A stretch of DNA of 64,000 nt from the NCBI RefSeq assembly GCF_029623345.1, contig NZ_JAPYKH010000003.1, positions 186,001-250,000 on the forward strand, written 5' to 3'. The notes under the pieces are model-generated. The model had not been told where the DNA came from, searched no databases, and was given only the letters and a program-made list of their open reading frames with translations. Made by a program: the position numbers and the translations under genes. Shown here piece by piece: positions 10,507 to 21,241 of this stretch (positions are counted from its first letter, which is position 1; each line of letters opens with the position of its first letter). The DNA is from Sphingomonas phyllosphaerae. Its GTDB lineage: Bacteria > Pseudomonadota > Alphaproteobacteria > Sphingomonadales > Sphingomonadaceae.

Positions 10507-10770
10507 TCACATGTTGTGCGCGGCGTCCTCGCCGGCGTCGCGGACGTTGTCAGCGGCCGAGTGGATGTTCTCGGCAACCGCCTCGGCATTGTCCTCGGCG
10601 AACGGGTTCGCGGTGGTGTTCGACACGTCGGCGACGTTGCTGGCGAGCGCGTCCATGTTGTCCGCCATCATGTCGGCATTGTTCTCGACCGCGGCGGCCT
10701 CCGGCGACTTCGAGCAGGCGGCGACCGACATCAGCGACGCGGCGGCGGCGACGAGCAGGATCTTCTTCAT
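10507..10770 (-). CDS. Small Asn/Ala-rich lipoprotein
   Basis: An 87-residue predicted lipoprotein: basic start MKKILLVAAAASLMSVAAC with a good lipobox (VAAC). The mature chain has repeated heptad-like units (NADMMADNMDALASNVADV, NAEAVAENIHSAADNVRDAG) that suggest one long helix or coiled coil, as in small periplasmic lipoproteins such as Lpp or the entericidin group, though no family is confirmed. The ATG at 10770 is supported by GGGAG eight bases upstream. It precedes its paralogue and overlaps its alternative start. Function unknown. Confidence 0.75.
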   Translation of the reverse strand: MKKILLVAAAASLMSVAACSKSPEAAAVENNADMMADNMDALASNVADVSNTTANPFAEDNAEAVAENIHSAADNVRDAGEDAAHNM

Positions 10771-10923
10771 CTGAATGCTCCCAAGCATCATAAACCATTC
10801 GCGGCCGACCCCAACGCCGTCGCGAACTCCCGCCATACCCTACCGCGGTGGGGGGTCAATAAGCAAAATTCATCTCTCCGAAAGACTGCGACGAACGGTG
10901 GTCGCTTGGCGCAGCCTTTTAGC

Positions 10924-12348
10924 TCAAGGCCGCGGCACCGGCCCGATCTCCTCCGGCGCGTTGGCGACCACCGCCAGCATCGTCGTCCAGGCCGCGACAT
11001 TCTGGCGCAGCTGCTCGGGATCGACGCGCTCGAGCGTGTCGTCGGGCGTGTGGTGCGTGTCGAAATAGCGCAGCCCGGACTGGTTGAGGTCGATGCCGGC
11101 GACACCGGTGGCGATCGTGGCGGCGATGTCAGTGCCGTCGCCCGCCTTGCCCGCGCCGTGCACGATGCCGAGCGGGGCGAGCGCGCTGACGAGCCGGTCG
11201 CCCACCGCCGCAGCGCTCTCCGGCAGCATCGTCTCGAACCGCCACACCCGATCGGCGCCGAAGTCACTCTCCGCCGCGATCGCGTGGCGCTCCTTGCCGT
11301 GGCGCTCGGCATAGGCCGCGCCGCCGAGCCCGCCGACTTCCTCCGCCCCGAACCACACGACGCGGATCGTGCGGCGCGGCCGCTGCCCGCTGTCGAGGAT
11401 GCGCTTGGCCGCCGCGGCGGTGATCGCGACGCCGCTGGCATCGTCGATCGCGCCGGTGGCAAGGTCCCAGCTGTCGAGATGGCCGCCGACCAGCACCACG
11501 CCCGCGCTCGGGTCGGTGCCGGGCACCTCGGCGATGACGTTGCCCGACTGGCTCGGCCCGGGCGAACGGGGGGTGAGCAGCAGGTGCATCCGGATCGGCT
11601 GGCCGCGCTGCGCCATGCGCTCGATCAGCGTGGCGTCCGGCACCGATAGCGCGGCGGCGGGGATCGGCCTGACGCCCTCGGGGAAGTCGGTGGTGCCGGT
11701 ATGCGGCAGGCGGTGGGTGTCGGTGCCGATCGAGCGGATCACGATCGCGGCCGCGCCCTTGCTCGCCGCCACGCCGGGGCCGTTGAACCGCGCGACGCCG
11801 TTGGCGCCGTAGCCGGAGCCGTCCTGCGTCGGCTGCATGCTGTTGCCGACATAGGCGATCTTGCCCTTGAGCGAGCCCGCCGGCGCGGCCACCAGGTCGC
11901 CGTAGGTCGGGAACACGACCAGCTCGGCGGTGAGCCCCTTGGGCGGCGTCGCGGCCGAATGGCCGAGCGCGACCAGCTTCACCTTCTGCGGGAAGGGCGC
12001 GACGATCTCGGCCTCTTCCTCGCCGCGCAGCCAGAGCGGCATGGTGAAGGGCTCGGCGCGGACGTTGCTGAAGCCGAGCGCGGTGAGCTTCTTCACCGCC
12101 CAGTCGCGCGCGCGCGCCTCGGCGTCGGTCGCGGCGAGGCGCTGGCCGATCTCGGTGGTGAGTCCCTCGACCAGCTCATAGGCGAGGTCGTCCTTCAGCG
12201 CGGCGTCGCGCAGCGCCGCCACCTCGGGCGCCACCGCGGCGGGCGCACGCGGCACCGCGTGCTGCGCGGCAGCGGGCGCGACGAGCGCGACGAGGGTGGC
12301 AAGGGCGCTGGTGGCGAGCGCGGCGATCCGGAGCGGGGAGCGGTTCAT
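10924..12348 (-). CDS. Exported M28-family zinc metallopeptidase
   Basis: A 474-residue secreted peptidase. Signal peptide at residues 1-29 ending PAAAQH. A protease-associated insert sits around residues 120-260, with the M28 catalytic domain in the second half. Zinc and catalytic residues are visible as GGHLDSWD (His, Asp), IDDASG (bridging Asp), FGAEEVGG (Glu pair), AESDFG (Asp) and the C-terminal THHTPDDT (His). This set is complete, so an active aminopeptidase or carboxypeptidase is expected; substrate is unknown. ATG 12348 gives a proper signal peptide, whereas the more distal ATG at 12384 adds a less typical leader. Confidence 0.9.
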   Translation of the reverse strand: MNRSPLRIAALATSALATLVALVAPAAAQHAVPRAPAAVAPEVAALRDAALKDDLAYELVEGLTTEIGQRLAATDAEARARDWAVKKLTALGFSNVRAEPFTMPLWLRGEEEAEIVAPFPQKVKLVALGHSAATPPKGLTAELVVFPTYGDLVAAPAGSLKGKIAYVGNSMQPTQDGSGYGANGVARFNGPGVAASKGAAAIVIRSIGTDTHRLPHTGTTDFPEGVRPIPAAALSVPDATLIERMAQRGQPIRMHLLLTPRSPGPSQSGNVIAEVPGTDPSAGVVLVGGHLDSWDLATGAIDDASGVAITAAAAKRILDSGQRPRRTIRVVWFGAEEVGGLGGAAYAERHGKERHAIAAESDFGADRVWRFETMLPESAAAVGDRLVSALAPLGIVHGAGKAGDGTDIAATIATGVAGIDLNQSGLRYFDTHHTPDDTLERVDPEQLRQNVAAWTTMLAVVANAPEEIGPVPRP

Positions 12349-12454
12349 CCGCAGCGGCGTAATCAAGCGTTGCCAGTTTGCCAACGCACGCCGGCGGGCT
12401 TACATGCGCGCCACCGATTTCCCGACGCACCCAGTTCATGGAGCAGCGCGCCAG

Positions 12455-14134
<1,680 letters not shown>

Positions 14135-14248
14135 GGGTAGGCGGGGCGGGGTGGCGGGCGCGAGCGATCGTGCGCGCGCCGCCGCCTGCCCGCCTCCGCC
14201 GCGCTCTCCGCTTCCCCTCGCGGTGGCGAATGGCCTAGCGCTGCGCGG

Positions 14249-14731
14249 ATGGAACGACCCAATTACATCACCCCCGCGGGCTTTGCCGCGCTGCGGGCCG
14301 AGTACGACCAGCTCTTTGCCACCGAGCGGCCCGCATTGGTCGAGACCATCGCCTGGGCGGCGGGGAACGGCGATCGTTCCGAAAACGGCGATTACATCTA
14401 CGGCCGCAAGCGGCTACGCGAGATCGACCGCCGCCTCGGCTGGCTGTCGAAGCGAATGAAGGCGGCCAAGGTGGTCGATCCGGCGCAGCAGCCCGATCGC
14501 GCGCGCGTCTGGTTCGGCGCTACTGTCACGATCGTCGACGAGGACGACAAGGAGCGCGTGCTCACGCTGGTCGGTGACGACGAAGCCGATGCGGGCGCCG
14601 GGAAGGTCGGCTGGAATGCCCCGGTGGCGCGCGCGCTCCGCGGCGCCGCGGTCGGCGACCTGCGCCGCGTCCATCTCCCCGCGGGCGAGCGCGACTATGA
14701 GGTCGTGGCAATATCCTATCCGCCCGGCTGA
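14249..14731 (+). CDS. greB: Transcription elongation factor GreB
   Basis: Stimulates cleavage of backtracked RNA in the RNA polymerase secondary channel. The 160-residue protein has an N-terminal coiled coil (residues 1-75) with the acidic tip at GNGDRSENGDYIYG, and a C-terminal FKBP-like domain ending in a GreA/GreB pattern (GDLRRVHLPAGERDYEV). The length of the coiled coil and the YGRKRLREIDRRL stretch are typical of GreB rather than GreA. Monocistronic start, ATG 14249. Confidence 0.9.
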   Translation: MERPNYITPAGFAALRAEYDQLFATERPALVETIAWAAGNGDRSENGDYIYGRKRLREIDRRLGWLSKRMKAAKVVDPAQQPDRARVWFGATVTIVDEDDKERVLTLVGDDEADAGAGKVGWNAPVARALRGAAVGDLRRVHLPAGERDYEVVAISYPPG

Positions 14732-14781
14732 GGAACGGTGACGTCAGCTAAGCCGTTGATCTCTCAACAAGGAGAGAGACG

Positions 14782-15015
14782 ATGGCGAGCGAGAACCCGC
14801 GCACCGAGAGCGCGCGTGACCATGACGACAAAGCCGTGATCGAGGGCATGATCCCCGGCGGTGCGGCGGTGCCGAGCAGCGGCGGCGGCGCGCTGGCACG
14901 GGAGGTCGGCAGCGCGGCCGATCTGGACCAGGTCGACGATCCCGAGGGCAGCGTGCGACCAACCAAGCAGGACGATATCGACGCGGGCGTGGCTTATCGC
15001 AGCGATAGAGGGTGA
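14782..15015 (+). CDS. Conserved small hydrophilic protein, function unknown
   Basis: A 77-residue, strongly acidic, soluble protein with a Gly/Ser-rich middle (PSSGGGALAREVGSAADLDQ) and a charged tail. I do not recognise a domain; short proteins of this composition are common in sphingomonads, often as stress or stationary-phase proteins, but that is only an impression. The start is well supported by AAGGAGAGAG about six bases upstream. Confidence 0.7.
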   Translation: MASENPRTESARDHDDKAVIEGMIPGGAAVPSSGGGALAREVGSAADLDQVDDPEGSVRPTKQDDIDAGVAYRSDRG

Positions 15016-15179
15016 GGCGGCTATCGGACAGGCCGGGTCGGCGACGGTGCACGCCGTCGCCGCTCACCAACGGTTTAAACGAACGTCAGGTAAGGCGCAG
15101 TCCGTGCGCGATCTCAACCGACTAGCGGCGCTATCCTCATAATCGTTGACCTGCGTCCTCCCACCGTCGATGCAGCGGC

Positions 15180-15965
15180 ATGCCCTCTGACGACCTTCCC
15201 ACCCGCAACATCGCGCTGTTGATCGACGCCGACAATGCGTCCTGGCACACGCTCGATCCGGTGCTGACCGCGCTCGCCGAGTTCGGCAGCGTCAACGTTC
15301 GCCGCGTGTACGGCAATTGGGTCAAGGAAGCGCTCAAGGGCTGGCGCGACATGACCGTCAAGCACGGCATCGAGCCGCAGCAGCAGTTCGATCTCACCCG
15401 CGGCAAGAACGCCACCGACATGAAGATGACGATCGACGCGATGGACCTGCTCCACCGCGGCCGCGTCGACGCCTTCGGGATCATGTCGTCCGACAGCGAC
15501 TTCATGCCGCTCGCGACGCGGATCCGGCAGGACGGGCTTGACGTCTACGGTTTCGGCAACAGCAACACGCCGGAAGGTTTCCGCAACGCCTGCACGCGCT
15601 TCATCGACGTCAACGCGCTGCTCGAGACGACCAAGCCCAAGCGCGCGCGCCGGGTAGAGGTGCCGTTCGACCAGTCGGTACCGCCCGCGATCGGCACCGC
15701 CGCCGCCGCTGCCGCTCCCGCGCGTGCCGCGGGGACGGTGGACGATCCCGAGCTGCTTCACCTGCTCCACGACGCGTACGACTCGCTCAAGCCCGACAGG
15801 GACGGGTTCGTCGGGCTCTCGGCGCTCGGGCAGCGCGCCGCCAACCGCTCGAGCTTCGACGTGCGCAATTATGGTTACAAGCGGCTTTCCGATCTGGTCG
15901 ATGCGATCCCCTCGATCGACGTCGATCGGCGCGAGAACCACGTCTACGTGCGCTGGAAGGACTGA
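15180..15965 (+). CDS. NYN domain / OST-HTH (LOTUS) protein
   Basis: A 261-residue protein with an N-terminal NYN (PIN-like) ribonuclease fold and a C-terminal OST-HTH/LOTUS RNA-binding domain. NYN acidic residues are visible as LLIDADNAS (residues 10-18), DMKMTIDAMDLL and SSDSDFMPL, the usual metal-binding Asp cluster. The LOTUS part occupies about residues 180-258 (GFVGLSALGQRAANRS, then YGYKRLSDLVDAIP). This LabA-like architecture implies an RNase acting on structured RNA, but targets are not known. Followed three bases later by the second M28 peptidase. Confidence 0.85.
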   Translation: MPSDDLPTRNIALLIDADNASWHTLDPVLTALAEFGSVNVRRVYGNWVKEALKGWRDMTVKHGIEPQQQFDLTRGKNATDMKMTIDAMDLLHRGRVDAFGIMSSDSDFMPLATRIRQDGLDVYGFGNSNTPEGFRNACTRFIDVNALLETTKPKRARRVEVPFDQSVPPAIGTAAAAAAPARAAGTVDDPELLHLLHDAYDSLKPDRDGFVGLSALGQRAANRSSFDVRNYGYKRLSDLVDAIPSIDVDRRENHVYVRWKD

Positions 15966-15968
15966 CCT

Positions 15969-17609
15969 TTGACCCGACGCCTCACGCCCTTGGCCGCGCT
16001 TATGCTGATCGCGGCACCAGCGCTCGCGCAAACCGCGCCGCATGCCGATCCGAAGCGACTCTCCGACGATGTCCGCACGCTCGCCGCACCCGACTTCGGG
16101 GGGCGTGCGCCGGGGACGCCGGGCGAGAAGCGGACGCTCGACTGGCTGGTCGCACGCTTCAAGGCGCTGGGGCTCGCGCCGGCCGGGTCGAACGGGCAGT
16201 ATCTCCAGCAGGTCCCGCTGGTCCACACCCGCGTCGCACCCGATGCCGCGATGCGCGTCGGCGACCTGACGATGGTGCAGGGCAAGGAGGTCGCGGTGAC
16301 CAGCGTGCGCCCGGCGGCGACGATCGCGATCACCGACTCGCCGCTGGTCTTCGTCGGTTATGGCGTGCGCGCGCCCGAGGCCAAGTGGGACGATTTCAAG
16401 GGCATGGATCTGCGCGGCAAGACCCTGGTCTTCCTCGTCAACGATCCCGACTTCGAGGCGCAGCCGGGCGACGACGCCAAGGGCCGCTTCGGCGACCGCC
16501 GGATGACCTATTACGGGCGCTGGACCTATAAGTTCGAGGAGGCCGCGCGGCAGGGCGCCGCCGCGGCGCTGATCATTCATGATACTGCGGGTGCAGGCTA
16601 TCCTTGGTCGACCGTCAACGCGTCCAACGGCGAGAATTACGATATCGTTCGCGGCGCGGATGACCCGCGCGTTCCGCTCCAGGGCTGGATCGAGCACGAC
16701 ACCGCCGAGCGTCTGTTCGCCGCCGCCGGGCTCGACCTGGCGGCGCTGCGCGTCAAGGCGCGCTCGGCGTCCTTCCGTCCGGTGGCGATGGGCAAGAGTT
16801 TCTCCGCCGCCGCGACGGTGAAGGTCGAGCGGATCACCAGCGCCAACGTGCTCGCCAAGATCCCCGGCCGCACCCGCCCGCGTGAGTCGGTGATGTTCGC
16901 GGCACATTGGGACGCCTATGGCGACGGCCCGCCCGACGCGAGCGGCCGCACGCTGCGGCCGGGCGCCAACGACGACGCGCTCGGCACCGCGGGCGTCGTC
17001 GAGCTGGCGCGGCTGTTCAAGGCGGGGCCGGCGCCCGAGCGCTCGCTCGTCTTCGCTTTGTGGACCGGCGAGGAGCGCGGGCTGCTCGGGTCCGAATTTT
17101 ATGCGGCGCACCCGACGATGCCGCTTGCCACCACCGCGGCGAACCTGACGCTCGACATCCTCCAGACCGCGGGACCGGCGAAGGATGTGGTGCTGGTCGG
17201 CCCCGGCCAATCGACGCTCGACCCGCTGCTCGCCGCGGCGGCGCGCGGGCAGGGGCGAACGATCACGCCCGAGACGTTCAGCGAGCGCGGACTGTTCTAC
17301 CGTGCCGACCATTTCTCGACGGTGCGGCGCGGCGTCCCCGCGCTGCTGCTGATGGCGCTCGGCGGCGCGCCCGATCTGGCAGAGGGCGGTCAGACCGCTG
17401 GGCAGAAGTGGCTCGACGATTACATGGCCTGCTACCACAAGACCTGCGACAGCTGGGACGCTGGCTGGGACCTGCGCGGCGCGGCGATGGACGTGGACCT
17501 GTTCCACACGGTCGGCGTGCGGCTGGCGCGGCCCGGGGTGTGGCCGAGCTGGAGCCCGGGCAGCGAGTTCGCCGCCACGCGTGACCGAAGCGGCGCCGAG
17601 CGGAAGTGA
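15969..17609 (+). CDS. Exported M28-family zinc metallopeptidase
   Basis: A 546-residue exported peptidase with signal peptide MTRRLTPLAALMLIAAPALA. A protease-associated domain occupies about residues 90-260 and the M28 domain follows. Metal ligands are complete: AAHWDAYG (His, Asp), GANDDALG (Asp), WTGEERGL (Glu pair) and YRADHFS (His). It is longer than, and only distantly similar to, the M28 enzyme at 10.9 kb, so these are separate lineages rather than a recent duplication. The TTG at 15969 is the only start that keeps the signal peptide intact. It is close behind the NYN gene. Confidence 0.88.
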   Translation: MTRRLTPLAALMLIAAPALAQTAPHADPKRLSDDVRTLAAPDFGGRAPGTPGEKRTLDWLVARFKALGLAPAGSNGQYLQQVPLVHTRVAPDAAMRVGDLTMVQGKEVAVTSVRPAATIAITDSPLVFVGYGVRAPEAKWDDFKGMDLRGKTLVFLVNDPDFEAQPGDDAKGRFGDRRMTYYGRWTYKFEEAARQGAAAALIIHDTAGAGYPWSTVNASNGENYDIVRGADDPRVPLQGWIEHDTAERLFAAAGLDLAALRVKARSASFRPVAMGKSFSAAATVKVERITSANVLAKIPGRTRPRESVMFAAHWDAYGDGPPDASGRTLRPGANDDALGTAGVVELARLFKAGPAPERSLVFALWTGEERGLLGSEFYAAHPTMPLATTAANLTLDILQTAGPAKDVVLVGPGQSTLDPLLAAAARGQGRTITPETFSERGLFYRADHFSTVRRGVPALLLMALGGAPDLAEGGQTAGQKWLDDYMACYHKTCDSWDAGWDLRGAAMDVDLFHTVGVRLARPGVWPSWSPGSEFAATRDRSGAERK

Positions 17610-17654
17610 GCGGCGCTTTGGTCTGACCCGTCGTCGGCGGGTCAGGCGGCGCGG

Positions 17655-19634
17655 TCAGCCGCCGCGGCTCCGCCCCAGGTACCAGCTCAGGTTGTTGGGC
17701 CCGCGGCTGCGCGCGCGGGGCGGGTTCATCAGGTCGTACACCACGGCGTTCTCGAGCACGCGCTGCACGTAGTTGCGCGTCTCGGAATAAGGGATGGCCT
17801 CGACCCAATCGACCATGTCGACCGCGCCGGTGCGTGGGTCGCCGTTGGCGCGGAGCCATTTGTTCACGTTGCCCGGCCCGGCGTTATAGGCCGCGATCGC
17901 CAGCGGGTAACTGCCATACAGCCCGAAGATCCGCTGAAAATAGCTCGAGCCGAGCTGGATATTGTACCCCGTGTCGTCGACCAGCCGCCCGGCGTCATAG
18001 GACAGGCCGAGCTTGCCCGCCTGCTCGCGCGCGGTAGCGGGCATCAGCTGCATCAGCCCGGCGGCGCCGACGGGGCTGCGCGCGGTGCGGTCGAACTGGC
18101 TCTCCTGCCGCGCGACCGCGTGGATCATCGTCCACTGGTCCTCGTAGCCGCTCGGCACCGCCACGGTCGGAAAGCCGTTGGCGCTATACTCGGTCAGCCC
18201 GTTCTGCATCGCGCTGCGCCCCACCAGCACGCCGAGATCCGGGCGGCGCAGCTGGCGCGACAGTTCGTCGGCGAGATAATGGTCGGTGTCGCCCTTCGCC
18301 ACCGCCGCGATCTGCTTCACGAAGGCGGTCTGGTCCTGATATTGGCCGGTCTGGCCAAGGAACTGCGCGGCGCGGACGATCTCGCGCGCATAGAAGGCCT
18401 GCCGCGCGGCGGGATCGATCGCTGGCGTCGGCGGTGCGGGCGGGGCGGTGAGGCGGCGCCCGAGATGCTCGATCGCGAGCTGGCCGTAAAATTGGTCGCG
18501 ATAGCCAGCGGCGCGCTCGAACAGCGCGGCGGTGTCGGGCTGCTGCGCCTTCTCGGCGCCGCGTGCCGCCCAGTAGAAGCCCTTGGCACGCGTCTGCGGT
18601 GCCTGGCTGGCGCGGCCGTAGCGCTCGAACATCGCGCGGGCGTCGGCCGGGCGGTTGAGCCTGGTCGCGGCCTGGCCGGCCAGCCATGCCAGCGAGGTGT
18701 AATCGTCGCGCTCGCCATAGCCCTTGGTCGAGACATCGGTGCCCGGCGGATAGGCGTCGTCGATCTGCCGCGCGATGTCATAGGCGGTCTGCCACTGACC
18801 ATCGGCTGCCGCGGCGCGCGCGTTGACCAGCAGCACCTCGTAGAACTTCTCGGCATTGCCAGGCAGCGCCATGCCGCTGCGCGCGCGCGCCAGCCAGGAG
18901 CGTGCGCTGGGCGAGGCGCCTGCATTGCGCAGCCATGTCGCCTTGTCCGCGATATAGCCCGGGTCGCGTGCGCCGATCGCATCGCCGCTCGCCGCCAGCG
19001 ACGATGCCTCGGGCGAGTCGCTGCGAAAGGCGAGCCGCGCGGTGAACAGCGGCCGCGCCGCCGCGCTGGTGTAGGGAAGCACGCGCGCCGCCGCCGAGAC
19101 ATTGCCCTGCCAGAGTAGCGCGTCGAAGCGGCGGTCGTGGTCGGCCGGGATGAGCGCCGAGCCGAACTGGCCCAGCACCGCCGCCTCGTCCTGCGCCGAA
19201 AGCGACCCCAGCCGCCACGCGGTGCGCGCCGCCTCCTGCGCCTGCGCGCTGGAGCCCGTGGCCATATAGGCGCGCGCGCAGGCGACCCAGCCCGCCGCGG
19301 TCAGCGACGCCCAGCGGCGGCAATAGGCCGCAACGCTGGCAGGCGCGACGTTCGGGTCGGACGCCTTGCGCTCCACGGTGCGGCGCATCGCCGCCTCGCC
19401 GGGCCAGCCGGGGTGCGCGGTGAGGAAGCTGACATAGCTGTCGAACGGCAGCGCGTCGGTCTGCTGGAGCACCTTCCACTGCGCCAGCGGCTGCGCCATG
19501 CCGGGTAACGACGCCGCCGGGCCGGGGATTGGGGCCGGAGCACCCTGCGGCTCGGAGACGCTACCATAGTGACTCGCCGCGAGAACCGCGGCGCCTGCTG
19601 CTGCTACGACGAAGATCAACGAACCTGCCTTCAC
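17655..19634 (-). CDS. Soluble lytic murein transglycosylase (Slt70-like)
   Basis: Cleaves the MurNAc-GlcNAc bond of peptidoglycan with anhydro-MurNAc formation in the periplasm. The 659-residue protein has an N-terminal membrane/signal segment, a long alpha-superhelical domain of TPR-like helices (about residues 50-480) and a C-terminal SLT domain. The catalytic glutamate is in ARQESQFDRTA, followed by PVGAAGLMQLMPATA and AYNAGPGNVNKW, the classic SLT motifs. The start is GTG at 19634, giving MKAGSLIFVVAAAG. Convergent with the M28 peptidase gene. Confidence 0.92.
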   Translation of the reverse strand: MKAGSLIFVVAAAGAAVLAASHYGSVSEPQGAPAPIPGPAASLPGMAQPLAQWKVLQQTDALPFDSYVSFLTAHPGWPGEAAMRRTVERKASDPNVAPASVAAYCRRWASLTAAGWVACARAYMATGSSAQAQEAARTAWRLGSLSAQDEAAVLGQFGSALIPADHDRRFDALLWQGNVSAAARVLPYTSAAARPLFTARLAFRSDSPEASSLAASGDAIGARDPGYIADKATWLRNAGASPSARSWLARARSGMALPGNAEKFYEVLLVNARAAAADGQWQTAYDIARQIDDAYPPGTDVSTKGYGERDDYTSLAWLAGQAATRLNRPADARAMFERYGRASQAPQTRAKGFYWAARGAEKAQQPDTAALFERAAGYRDQFYGQLAIEHLGRRLTAPPAPPTPAIDPAARQAFYAREIVRAAQFLGQTGQYQDQTAFVKQIAAVAKGDTDHYLADELSRQLRRPDLGVLVGRSAMQNGLTEYSANGFPTVAVPSGYEDQWTMIHAVARQESQFDRTARSPVGAAGLMQLMPATAREQAGKLGLSYDAGRLVDDTGYNIQLGSSYFQRIFGLYGSYPLAIAAYNAGPGNVNKWLRANGDPRTGAVDMVDWVEAIPYSETRNYVQRVLENAVVYDLMNPPRARSRGPNNLSWYLGRSRGG

Positions 19635-19729
19635 TCTCTGACCGACGCGACCGGTGGACAGACTAGCGACCCTAGCCGTATCTGCGCTGAACGGCGCCCC
19701 CCAATCGGTCGCAGGAGCAAATTCACCTC

Positions 19730-20611
19730 ATGTTCTCCGGTTCCATCCCCGCCCTGGTGACCCCGTTCGACCCGACCGGCGCGTTCGACGAGCACGCCTA
19801 CCGCGACCTGATCGAGTGGCAGATTGCCGAGGGCTCGTCCGCGCTCGTTCCCTGCGGCACCACCGGCGAGGCCGCGACGCTGACGCAAGCGGAGCAGTTC
19901 GCGATCGTGCGGGTCTGCGTCGATCAGGCGCGCGGGCGCGTCCCCGTGATCGCGGGCGCTGGCTCGAACGACACGCGGGTCGCCGCCGCCAACCTGCGCG
20001 CCGCCAAGCAGGCCGGCGCGGACGCGGCGCTGATGGTCCCACCTTATTACAACCGCCCCTCGCAGGAGGGCATCTACCGTCATTTCGAGGCTTTGGCGCA
20101 GGACGCGCCGCTGCCGATCGTGCTGTACAACGTGCCCGCGCGCACCGTGACCGACGTTCTGCCCGACACGCTGGTGCGGATCGTCACCGCTTTCCCGCGG
20201 GTGTTCGTGGCGGTGAAGGACGCCTCGGGCGTGCTCCAGCGCGTGTCGCAGCACCGCGCCGCGCTCGGGCCGGACTTCTGCCAGCTCTCGGGCAATGACG
20301 ATCTCGCGCTCGGCTACAACGCCACGGGCGGGGTGGGGTGCATCTCGGTCACCGCCAATGTCGCGCCGCGGCTCAGCGCCGATTTCCAGCAAGCCTGCGC
20401 CGCGGGCGACGCTGCGCGCGCGCTGGCGCTGCACGACCGGCTGTTCCCGCTCCACGTCGCTCTGTTCAGCGACGCGTCTCCGGGACCGGTGAAGTACGCG
20501 ATGACGCGCGTACGCCCGGCGTTCCCCGCGGGGCTGCGGCTGCCGATGACCTGGCCGAGCGAGGCGAGCCGGCAGGCGGTCGACGCCGCGCTGGCGCACG
20601 CTGGTCTGTAG
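19730..20611 (+). CDS. dapA: 4-hydroxy-tetrahydrodipicolinate synthase
   Basis: Condenses pyruvate with aspartate semialdehyde, the first step toward diaminopimelate and lysine. The 293-residue TIM-barrel enzyme has normal length. Active-site residues are visible: GTTGEAATL for pyruvate binding, Tyr133 in LYNVPART and the Schiff-base Lys163 in VAVKDASG. Starting ATG 19730 gives the family N-terminus MFSGSIPALVTPF. Divergent from the lytic transglycosylase gene; both serve the cell wall, though that is a loose link. Confidence 0.96.
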   Translation: MFSGSIPALVTPFDPTGAFDEHAYRDLIEWQIAEGSSALVPCGTTGEAATLTQAEQFAIVRVCVDQARGRVPVIAGAGSNDTRVAAANLRAAKQAGADAALMVPPYYNRPSQEGIYRHFEALAQDAPLPIVLYNVPARTVTDVLPDTLVRIVTAFPRVFVAVKDASGVLQRVSQHRAALGPDFCQLSGNDDLALGYNATGGVGCISVTANVAPRLSADFQQACAAGDAARALALHDRLFPLHVALFSDASPGPVKYAMTRVRPAFPAGLRLPMTWPSEASRQAVDAALAHAGL

Positions 20612-20758
20612 ATCGCGAGACGCGCGCCCTCTCTCGTCTCTGTGTCTGCGGTCGTCGCGGCAAGTAGAATTGCCGCACAGGCGATCGTCTCAGCCCCATT
20701 CCGACCAACCCGCACGTCCCCCTTTGCCCTGGCGCGCGGCTGCGCCTACATCGCGCCC

Positions 20759-21241
20759 ATGTCGCGTCCCAAGCCCGCCACCTTCGACAAGAAGAAGATC
20801 GTCGCCGAGAACCGCCGCGCGCGCTTCGACTATGCGATCGACACCACCTATGAAGCGGGGATTGTGCTCAGCGGCACCGAGGTGAAGAGCCTGCGCTTCG
20901 GCGAGGGCTCGATCGCCGAGAGCTATGCCGAAGTGAAGGGCGACGAGGTCTGGCTGGTCAACTCAAACATCCCCGAGTTCAGTCACGGCAACCGTTTCAA
21001 CCACGAGCCCAAGCGCCCGCGCAAGCTGCTGCTCCACGAGCGCGAGATCAACAAGCTGCACGGCGCCGTCGCGCGCGAGGGCATGACGCTCGTGCCGCTC
21101 ACCGTCTATTTCAACGGCCAGGGCCGCGCCAAGGTCGAGCTCGCGCTCGCCAAGGGCCGCAAGGCGCACGACAAGCGTGAGCATATCAAAGAACGCGAGT
21201 GGAAGCGCGAGGCCGGACGCGTGCTGCGCGAGCACAGCTGA
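20759..21241 (+). CDS. smpB: SsrA-binding protein SmpB
   Basis: Binds tmRNA for trans-translation and ribosome rescue. The 160-residue protein has the core SmpB beta-barrel ([30 protein letters not shown]) and the basic C-terminal tail [20 protein letters not shown] that reaches into the empty mRNA channel. ATG 20759 gives the normal N-terminus. The next gene's ATG follows the TGA without any gap. Confidence 0.96.
   Translation: MSRPKPATFDKKKIVAENRRARFDYAIDTTYEAGIVLSGTEVKSLRFGEGSIAESYAEVKGDEVWLVNSNIPEFSHGNRFNHEPKRPRKLLLHEREINKLHGAVAREGMTLVPLTVYFNGQGRAKVELALAKGRKAHDKREHIKEREWKREAGRVLREHS

Noticed and set aside
15114..17507. 797-codon antisense frame over the NYN and M28 genes
   Set aside because: Repetitive Arg/Val/Gly/His composition, no motif, and it covers two clearly real genes on the plus strand.
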